A stretch of 13,038 nt of DNA. It comes from Collinsella sp. GTDB taxonomy: Bacteria; Actinomycetota; Coriobacteriia; Coriobacteriales; Coriobacteriaceae. The DNA is taken from positions 1-13,038 of the forward strand of contig JAHYYK010000058.1 of assembly GCA_019425005.1 (NCBI GenBank). The letters run 5' to 3'. The notes beneath the pieces were generated by a model. The model was not told the origin of the DNA, ran no database searches, and saw only the letters and a program-made list of their open reading frames with translations. Of this stretch, positions 7,541 to 13,038 are shown in pieces (positions within the stretch are counted from its first letter, which is position 1; the number at the start of each line of letters is the position of its first letter). A program made the position numbers and the translations under genes.

Positions 7541-7631
7541 GCATGCGAGTCTCGATCCACGAAGGGAGTGATCGCCCCCCCCTCCCCGCAAATCCGTGGC
7601 AAACGGCATGTCCCCGGCGTGCGCCACCGTG
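7541..7631. other. Convergent intergenic gap with C8 tract
   Basis: The gap between the permease and the ClC gene holds a run of eight C (7575-7582). It also holds a weak two-part stem: CCACG at 7557-7561 with CGTGG at 7595-7599, and GGGAG at 7564-7568 with CTCCC at 7582-7586. No T-tract follows, so I do not call a terminator. Confidence 0.4.
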
Positions 7632-8933
7632 CTACTTGCGCAGCGGCTTGGGCAGCGGAATGCCCGCCGCGATGACGGCGGCGATGATCATGCAAACGAT
7701 ACCCTTGAGCGGGAAGCACATGAGCAGCAGGCCCACGACCATGACGGGCTGACGCATAACGGCGCCCATCGTCGAGGCGGTGCAGACGGCGACGCAAAAG
7801 ACCGGATCGGCGCCGGTAAGGATAGCGAAGCCGTAGCCCAGGCTCACGCCCGAAAAGATAACCGGGAAGAAGTGACCGCCGCGCCAGCCCAGGTTGATGA
7901 GGGCGGGCGTCAGCATGGCCTTGACCAGACCGGTCGCGATAAGCACGCCGGCGGGAATGGTCAGGTAGGTTTCCATGAGCACGTCGGCCTGGGTCTCGCC
8001 GGCAAACATGGTGTAGGGCAGGACCGTGCCGCAGATGGCGAGCGCCAGACCAGCCAGCATTGCCTTAACGACAGGACGCTCTCCTATGGCCCGGGCAAAC
8101 GCTTCGCTCGCGTGCTCAGAGACAAAGTACAGCCAGCCGCATACGGTGCCGACCAACGCCAGCGGAATGAGCCAGACAAGTTCCAGGTTGCCCACCTGAG
8201 CGGACTCGAACCTGGGCATGCCCATGCCGCCGCCCATAAGCTGGCCGAGCAGCAGGTAGGTACCCAGACCGCCGGCAATCGCAATGCCGTAGACCACGGT
8301 CTTTTGCGCCTTGGGAAGCTTGATCGTGATCTCATCGGACGCGGACTCATCGTCATTAGCGCCCTGGCCGTCAGCGCTGCCGGCGAGCGGCGCCACAAAG
8401 CCAAAGACGGGCGCAGTAAAGAGCGCCGTCAGGGCAGCCTGGGTACCCAGCAGTGTGAGCTCTCTAAACTCGGCGCCAAAGCGACGCATGCGGTCGCCGA
8501 CCCAGCTGCACAGGCCCGCGATAACGCCGGTCAGGCCGGCCTCCGGTCCAATGCTTCCGCCAAACAGCAGCGGCAGCAACGCCGCGAGTGAAAGCTTGCC
8601 CAGGTTATCGTACGGATAGCGGCCGTCGCGCTTTACCTTGACCATCACTTGGTTGAGGTCATCGGTCTTGGTGCCCGTAAGCTTTTCGTACAGACCGATC
8701 AGCAGGCCGCCCAGCAGGCAGACGAAAAACGGATACGGCAAAAAACCGAACGGACCGCTCGCGAGCTCGGGCGAAGCGACGCCCAGCATATGCGGGATCT
8801 CGGTCCATAGATAGTCGATACCGTGCTCCATCGCAAAGAAAAACAGCCAGACCGCGGCGCCTGCAAACGCACCGGTCACGGCTACGCTAACTAAAAACAG
8901 CGCACGGTTTTTGGGTTTTGCAAGGTTGTCCAT
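7632..8933 (-). CDS. ClC-family chloride channel / H+ antiporter
   Basis: Integral membrane anion channel or proton-coupled antiporter, 433 residues, within the normal size of bacterial ClC proteins (400-470). The helix E/F region GGSIGPEAGLTG (residues 125-136) corresponds to the GREGP motif, here in a GxxGPEAG form seen in divergent YfeO-like members. The GGxFxP motif is GWRGGHFFPVIFSG (349-362). The canonical GSGIP motif near residue 107 of the E. coli protein is not obvious, so it belongs to a divergent subgroup and ion selectivity is open. An acidic hydrophilic insert (about 186-202, DDESASDE) separates the two halves. The start at 8933 (MDNLAKPKNRALF) is preferred because GGGAGGT lies just upstream; the frame is open to 9008, but the extra 25 codons have no family likeness. 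It stands alone with its own -10 element. Confidence 0.88.
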   Translation of the reverse strand: MDNLAKPKNRALFLVSVAVTGAFAGAAVWLFFFAMEHGIDYLWTEIPHMLGVASPELASGPFGFLPYPFFVCLLGGLLIGLYEKLTGTKTDDLNQVMVKVKRDGRYPYDNLGKLSLAALLPLLFGGSIGPEAGLTGVIAGLCSWVGDRMRRFGAEFRELTLLGTQAALTALFTAPVFGFVAPLAGSADGQGANDDESASDEITIKLPKAQKTVVYGIAIAGGLGTYLLLGQLMGGGMGMPRFESAQVGNLELVWLIPLALVGTVCGWLYFVSEHASEAFARAIGERPVVKAMLAGLALAICGTVLPYTMFAGETQADVLMETYLTIPAGVLIATGLVKAMLTPALINLGWRGGHFFPVIFSGVSLGYGFAILTGADPVFCVAVCTASTMGAVMRQPVMVVGLLLMCFPLKGIVCMIIAAVIAAGIPLPKPLRK

Positions 8934-8972
8934 CGGGACCTCCCGTGGTCTAAATCGACAAAGATGCGTTTT

Positions 8973-8978
8973 ATTGTA
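8973..8978 (-). promoter_or_regulatory. putative -10 element for the ClC gene
   Basis: On the minus strand TACAATAAAA lies 40 nt upstream of the ClC start. The -35 region is GC-rich and shows no TTGACA-like match. It resembles the -10 candidates of prfC and ung. Confidence 0.4.
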
Positions 8979-9021
8979 GGACGGGCACAGCGCGGACGGG
9001 CCAGCCATCTACGCCTCAAAC

Positions 9022-9037
9022 GGCACCGTTGGGCGCC
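9022..9037 (-). terminator. Weak terminator candidate after the LOG gene
   Basis: Downstream of the LOG stop on the minus strand, GGCGCC pairs with GGTGCC (one G-U) around CAAC and is followed by GTTTGAG. Short stem and short T-run. Confidence 0.35.
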
Positions 9038-9059
9038 GCACGTGCGATAGGCCTACGGC

Positions 9060-9593
9060 TTAGCTGCCGATAATCGATGCGATCTCGTGCAGGTCCTCGG
9101 CAAAGTAAATGCCTTGCTGGCGCCTCGGGCTCGAAAGCCCCTTATCAATCATGTGCTCGAGCAGCGCCTTGAGGTCGTTGTAGTAACCGTTCAGGTTGTA
9201 CAGAATGCACGGCGTGCTCAGATGCCCCAACGATACAGCCGACATGACCTCGGCGATCTCCTCGAGTGTGCCCGTGCCGCCCGGAAAGGCGACGAACGCA
9301 TCGCCGAGCTCGATCATCTTGGCCTTACGCTCGGCCATGTCGCCCGTCACGATCAGGCCATCGATACCATCGTGCTGAAACTCGGCCTCGATAAAAAAGC
9401 TTGGCTCCACGCCGGTCACGTGCCCACCGGCATCGAGCACGCTATCGGCGAGCGCGCCCATCAGTCCCGACTTGGACCCGCCGTATACCAGCGCGTGGCC
9501 GTTGGAGCCAATCCATGTGCCGAGCTGCCGCACCGCAGGCAGAAACGCCGGGTCGTTACCGACGCTGGCGCCCAGGTATACCGTAATATTCAT
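9060..9593 (-). CDS. LOG-family protein (TIGR00730-type Rossmann protein)
   Basis: Cytosolic protein of 177 residues of the LOG family, once labelled lysine decarboxylase. Characterised members cleave nucleoside 5'-monophosphates (for example cytokinin ribotides) to base and ribose 5-phosphate. The nucleotide-binding YGGSKSGLMGALAD (residues 37-50), MAERKAKM (86-93, conserved Arg) and PGGTGTLEE (104-112) are all present, the last two forming the active site. The start at 9593 (MNITVYLGASVG) is chosen for the family-like first strand, with AGGGGG about 8 nt upstream; the frame is open to 9713 but that part overlaps the channel gene. It lies 37 nt after the potassium-channel gene and is probably co-transcribed with it. 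The physiological substrate in this bacterium is unknown. Confidence 0.92.
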   Translation of the reverse strand: MNITVYLGASVGNDPAFLPAVRQLGTWIGSNGHALVYGGSKSGLMGALADSVLDAGGHVTGVEPSFFIEAEFQHDGIDGLIVTGDMAERKAKMIELGDAFVAFPGGTGTLEEIAEVMSAVSLGHLSTPCILYNLNGYYNDLKALLEHMIDKGLSSPRRQQGIYFAEDLHEIASIIGS

Positions 9594-9630
9594 ATTTTTG
9601 TCCCCCTCATCGTGACGCGCGGCGCCCGCC

Positions 9631-10056
9631 CTAGCGTTGGCGTCGGCGATATTCGCGCACGCGGCGCGACAGGTCGGCGAGCTCATCGCGATCGAGCTCT
9701 TCCAGGTGCTCAAGATCGTCCATAAAGCGCGCCATGGTGTCCTTTTGGCGCATCTTGATGAGCGTATTGCAGTAGTTCACCGCCACGCCCGTGAGCATGG
9801 CGATGTAGAAGATGCTGATGACGCTCAAAACGACGGTGATAGCGCGGGCAACCGGCGTTTCGGCCGGGATATCGCCAAAGCCGATCGTCGATACGGTCTC
9901 AAAGCTAAACCAGAGGCCATCGCCAAACGTAAGGGTCGCAGGGTCGGACAGCCAGACGGCCGTCGAGCACAGCAGGTAGAAGATAAGGAACAGGCCGGTG
10001 ATGCGCGCAAAGCCAGCCTGGCGCAACACGTCGGCAAGCGTCCTCAACTTGTTCAT
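9631..10056 (-). CDS. Two-TM potassium channel (Ion_trans_2 type)
   Basis: Small inner-membrane potassium channel subunit of 141 residues that would act as a tetramer. TM1 is at about residues 19-37, the pore helix and selectivity filter at 48-62 (LWFSFETVSTIGFGD), and TM2 at 70-95. The filter TIGFGD is an accepted variant of TVGYGD. There is no voltage sensor or RCK domain; instead a highly charged 40-residue cytoplasmic tail (EHLEELDRDELADLSRR) may form a helical bundle, as in KcsA. The start at 10056 (MNKLRTLADV) is chosen because AAAAGGGG is 5 nt upstream. The frame is open to 10176 through the hairpin repeat, and I regard that stretch as non-coding. First gene of a likely two-gene unit with the LOG gene. 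Confidence 0.9.
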   Translation of the reverse strand: MNKLRTLADVLRQAGFARITGLFLIFYLLCSTAVWLSDPATLTFGDGLWFSFETVSTIGFGDIPAETPVARAITVVLSVISIFYIAMLTGVAVNYCNTLIKMRQKDTMARFMDDLEHLEELDRDELADLSRRVREYRRRQR

Positions 10057-10096
10057 CGCGACCCCTTTTCCCAGACGCCCCATCACGTTGCTCGGT

Positions 10097-10102
10097 ATTG
10101 TC
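10097..10102 (-). promoter_or_regulatory. putative -10 element for the channel-LOG unit
   Basis: GACAATA on the minus strand, 40 nt upstream of the channel start. The -35 position would fall inside the hairpin repeat at 10111-10165. Weak evidence. Confidence 0.3.
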
Positions 10103-10110
10103 GCACATCC

Positions 10111-10165
10111 GGCACTTGGGGACGTTCCTTTTGTGTCAAACAGATTGGGAACGTCCCTAAGTGCC
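10111..10165. repeat. Hairpin repeat of the GGGGACGTTCC type
   Basis: Two 18-nt arms, GGCACTTGGGGACGTTCC (10111-10128) and its inverted partner (10148-10165), pair with a single G-U wobble around a 19-nt loop containing TTTTGTGTCA. I recall similar GGGGACGTTCC/TTTTGTGTCA elements scattered between genes in Coriobacteriia and other gut anaerobes, where they look like REP elements mobilised by Y1 (RAYT) transposases. No such transposase is in this window. The hairpin sits between two divergent genes. Confidence 0.8.
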
Positions 10166-10181
10166 AACTCCGGCAAAGAGT

Positions 10182-10222
10182 GTCCCCAGCGACTAGTCGT
10201 TTAAGAACGTCCCCAATGACTA
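10182..10222. repeat. Partial second copy / direct repeat beside the hairpin
   Basis: GTCCCCAGCGACTA (10182-10195) recurs as GTCCCCAATGACTA (10209-10222). GAACGTCCCC at 10205-10214 is a third copy of the hairpin core. An 8-bp palindrome GACTAGTC (10191-10198) lies between them. It looks like a degenerate second element of the same repeat family. Confidence 0.6.
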
Positions 10223-10295
10223 CCCATCTGCCGGGTGTTAGGGTGGCTGAGCTGGTATCCCTATGCGGTATTATCTCAACTCGATAGGATTGTCT

Positions 10296-13038
10296 GTGAA
10301 ACCTTCCGCCGTCCTTCGCTTAGCTCTATATCGCACCCTAGCCGTCGCGCTTGCTGCGCTCACACTACTGAGCGCCGTCATGCCCACCCCGGCCTTTGCC
10401 GCCGACTCCGACCAGCAGGTCAAGACGGTCCGCGTCGGCTGGCTTGTCAACAACGAGGGGTTCCAGGAAGGCACACCGGGCGAGCGCCTCTCGGGATGGG
10501 GTTACGAGTACCTCCAGACCCTCTCGTACTACACCCCTGGCTGGCAGTACGAATACGTGTCCGGCACCTTCACCGAGCTCATGGACATGCTCGAGAAGGG
10601 CGAAATCGACCTCATGCCCAACATCTCGCATTCAGTAGAACGCGAGCAAAAGTTACTCTTTTCCTCAAACCCCGAGGGCACCGAGCGCTACTACATCTAC
10701 GCCAAGCCCGATCGCGACGATCTGGCCAAGGGTGACCCCCAGGCACTCCAAGGCCTCACCATCGGCTGCAACTCTGGCGTTATGCAAACCTTCGTCGGCC
10801 AGCAGTGGCTCGCCAACGAAGGCGTCACCTGTACCTATAAAGAAATCGACACCGGCGGCGCCCTCTTTGAGGCACTTTCAGACGGCGAGGTCGACGCCGT
10901 CATCATGAACGACACCATTTCGTCGCCCGATGCGTCGCCCATGTTCTACGTAGGCTCGAGCGACTACTATTTTGCCGTTCCCAAAAGCCGCCCCGATCTG
11001 ATGAACGACATCAACTCGGCCATGGCGGCAATCAACCGCACCAACCCGCGCTACAACGACGAAGTCAAATCCAACTACTCGGCGCAAAATAGCGGATCCG
11101 CATCACTTACCAACTCCGAACGGTCGTGGCTCAAGGCCAATAACAACACGCTTACACTTGGTTATCTCAACAACAATCTCCCCTTCTGCAACCAAGATGC
11201 AAACGGAGAAATGGAAGGGTCACTCATCTCACTCGTTACGACGCTCCACGACAAATTTGGCATTACCGTACACACGCTCGCTTTTTCAAGCAACCAGCAA
11301 ATGATGGAAGCGCTCTCAAAGGGAAATATCGACATCGCCCTACCGGCATTTCGCGACTACTGGCTTGCCGAGCAAATGGGGACCGTTCAATCGATTTCGA
11401 TGGGAACGATCTCTCTTACCGCCATCCACGCCACCAGCGATCTCAACAAGGATCTCCGTAATATCTGTTGCACGGGGTTTTCCATCGTCAACCGCAGCGA
11501 ATTAAAAACTATGTTTCCAAATGCAAATGTAACCGAGTATCCGTCTGCAGACGACATGCTTTCTGCCCTTAAGGACGGAAGATCAAGCTGCATCGTTGTT
11601 CCCAACGCACGGCTGGAAACCATCCGAGATAGCTACGATATCAGAGACTACGAGATACAGGAACTCTCACGCACGACCGAACTTTCTTGCCTTATGCGAC
11701 GCGGAAATCCCGAATTATTGAGTATCGTCAACAAGGGCATCATCAACGCCGGAGAATCGCTTTCTGCGAGCAATTATTCCTCTACGTCGTATAGCGCACA
11801 GGAATCAGACGCGTTCAGGTTTATATATCGTCATCGTAGCTCGATTGTCGTCATCATCGTCGGTGTACTGTTGACTGGGGTAGCGGTTCTAACCTGGGCC
11901 CTGCAGCGAGCCAGAGTAGAGCAAAACAAGGCACTCGCCGCCAATGCGGCCAAAACGGCCTTTCTCGCCCGCATGAGCCATGACATCCGCACGCCGCTCA
12001 ACGGCATTCTGGGGCTCATCGAAATTGAAGAATTGCACGAAGACGATGTCGATGCCGCCCGTAAAAACCGAGCTAAGGCGCGAATCGCCGCCAACCATCT
12101 GCTCTCACTCATCAACGACATTCTAGAAATGGGCAGGATTGAAAATGGTAAGCTAACGCTTGAGCATGTCTCATTTAACCTCGAAGATCTCTGCAACGAT
12201 GCAATTGTTCTGTGCAAGCTCCGCGCTTCCGATCGCAATATTACGATGCAGGATCAAAGAGCACATCCCCTCTGCAATCCACATGTAATGGGAAGCCCCA
12301 CTCATGTACGTCAGATTATCATCAACCTGCTCGACAACAGCATCAAGTACAACAAAGATGGCGGGACTGTCGCTTTTGCATCGCAGATTAAACCGATCGA
12401 TGATAGCCAGGTGCTCTTTTGCTTTAGCGTCTCGGACACCGGCATCGGCATGTCGCCCGAGTTTCTTAAGCACATCTACGAACCGTTTGCCCAGGAGGGC
12501 AACGATGCCCGCAGTAAATTTCAGGGAACTGGCATGGGCATGCCGATCGTCAAATCGCTCATAGACATGATGGGCGGCACGATTGAGATTTCGAGCGAGG
12601 TCGGCGTGGGAAGTACGTTCAACGTCCAGATTCCGCTCGATATCGACAAGAACCCTCAGGCAAGAGAAGGTGCGGACGAGCAGGCGATCAGCTGCTCGCT
12701 TGCCGGCATGAACGTTCTTTTGGCCGAAGACAACGAGCTCAATGCCGAAATTGCCCAGGCCCTGCTCGAAAGCGAAGGCATCGTCGTAACTCGCGCCGCC
12801 GACGGCAAAGAAGCGGTCGAACTATACACTAGTCGTCCCGCCGGCAGCTTCGATGCGATCCTGATGGACATCATGATGCCGGGTATGGATGGCTACGAGG
12901 CAACTCGCGCGATTCGTCTGAGCGAGAAGGCCGATGCAGCCGACATCCCCATCATCGCGCTCACCGCCAATGCCTTTGCCGAGGACGCCAAGGCGGCACA
13001 CGATGCCGGCATGAACGCCCATCTGCCCAAACCGCTCG
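10296..13038 (+). CDS. BvgS-like hybrid sensor histidine kinase (3' end beyond window)
   Basis: Inner-membrane sensor kinase; 914 codons are present with no stop. The GTG start has AGGA 6 nt upstream and gives a signal peptide ending near TPAFAADS. Two tandem periplasmic solute-binding family 3 domains follow (about residues 45-265 and 285-490), then one TM helix at 517-537. A HisKA domain has the H-box MSHDIRTPLNGILGL with phospho-accepting His562. The HATPase has N-box NLLDNSIKY (Asn681), DTGIGM (Asp714) and GTGMGMPIVKSL. A receiver domain follows with acidic Asp812, phospho-accepting Asp858 in LMDIMMPGMDG, Thr890 and Lys912. Unlike Bordetella BvgS there is no room for a PAS domain between the TM and HisKA. 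A further Hpt domain beyond the window would be usual. Periplasmic binding of a small solute probably controls the kinase. GC content drops sharply between about 11100 and 12650. No ligand or partner regulator is identifiable. Confidence 0.95.
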   Translation, partial: MKPSAVLRLALYRTLAVALAALTLLSAVMPTPAFAADSDQQVKTVRVGWLVNNEGFQEGTPGERLSGWGYEYLQTLSYYTPGWQYEYVSGTFTELMDMLEKGEIDLMPNISHSVEREQKLLFSSNPEGTERYYIYAKPDRDDLAKGDPQALQGLTIGCNSGVMQTFVGQQWLANEGVTCTYKEIDTGGALFEALSDGEVDAVIMNDTISSPDASPMFYVGSSDYYFAVPKSRPDLMNDINSAMAAINRTNPRYNDEVKSNYSAQNSGSASLTNSERSWLKANNNTLTLGYLNNNLPFCNQDANGEMEGSLISLVTTLHDKFGITVHTLAFSSNQQMMEALSKGNIDIALPAFRDYWLAEQMGTVQSISMGTISLTAIHATSDLNKDLRNICCTGFSIVNRSELKTMFPNANVTEYPSADDMLSALKDGRSSCIVVPNARLETIRDSYDIRDYEIQELSRTTELSCLMRRGNPELLSIVNKGIINAGESLSASNYSSTSYSAQESDAFRFIYRHRSSIVVIIVGVLLTGVAVLTWALQRARVEQNKALAANAAKTAFLARMSHDIRTPLNGILGLIEIEELHEDDVDAARKNRAKARIAANHLLSLINDILEMGRIENGKLTLEHVSFNLEDLCNDAIVLCKLRASDRNITMQDQRAHPLCNPHVMGSPTHVRQIIINLLDNSIKYNKDGGTVAFASQIKPIDDSQVLFCFSVSDTGIGMSPEFLKHIYEPFAQEGNDARSKFQGTGMGMPIVKSLIDMMGGTIEISSEVGVGSTFNVQIPLDIDKNPQAREGADEQAISCSLAGMNVLLAEDNELNAEIAQALLESEGIVVTRAADGKEAVELYTSRPAGSFDAILMDIMMPGMDGYEATRAIRLSEKADAADIPIIALTANAFAEDAKAAHDAGMNAHLPKPL

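Noticed and set aside
7549..7557. GTCTCGATC after the permease gene as a repeat half-arm
   Set aside because: Nine bases match the arm but TGTAACA does not follow; too short to count.
7575..7582. C8 tract as a phase-variation switch
   Set aside because: It lies between two convergent stop codons, so slippage would not change a frame or a promoter.
7596..8591. 331-codon open frame opposite the ClC gene
   Set aside because: Antisense to a gene with clear membrane-protein motifs; composition is unlike a real protein.
10057..10176. 40-codon N-terminal extension of the potassium channel
   Set aside because: It would be encoded by the hairpin repeat and has no hydrophobic or conserved pattern; the ATG at 10056 has a good SD.

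Overview
The window is high-GC bacterial chromosome (roughly 60-65 % in most genes) with strong Shine-Dalgarno sites, short intergenic gaps and long antisense frames typical of high-GC coding DNA. The gene set and the GGGGACGTTCC-type intergenic repeat suggest a gut Coriobacteriia, most likely Collinsella or a close relative. That assignment is inferred from style and recall, not from a database search.

Layout. Positions 1-1767 carry two rightward genes: an EamA/DMT-family permease and uracil-DNA glycosylase (ung). A strong bidirectional hairpin at 1777-1820 separates ung from a leftward pair, a short-chain dehydrogenase and a YhhQ-like (VUT family) queuosine-precursor transporter. The transporter has a clear promoter and a short leader that folds like a preQ1-I riboswitch. 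Upstream of it, also leftward, is prfC (release factor 3). Positions 5001-5559 hold no gene. They contain an exactly periodic array: four 80-bp units, each a 16-bp inverted repeat around a 25-nt loop.

Positions 5560-7540 are a rightward three-gene operon: a YtrA-type GntR regulator, an ABC ATPase and an ABC-2 permease. The promoter carries a palindromic operator candidate over its -10 box. Leftward genes follow: a ClC-family chloride channel/antiporter (7632-8933) and a two-gene unit of a small 2-TM potassium channel and a LOG-family protein (9060-10056). Positions 10057-10295 hold a dispersed-type hairpin repeat. From 10296 to the window end runs the first 914 codons of a BvgS-like hybrid sensor kinase: signal peptide, two periplasmic solute-binding domains, one TM, HisKA, HATPase and receiver.

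The two observations most worth following are the 80-bp-period inverted-repeat array (5138-5434), for which I know no described function, and the candidate preQ1-I riboswitch in front of the transporter gene (3237-3286).
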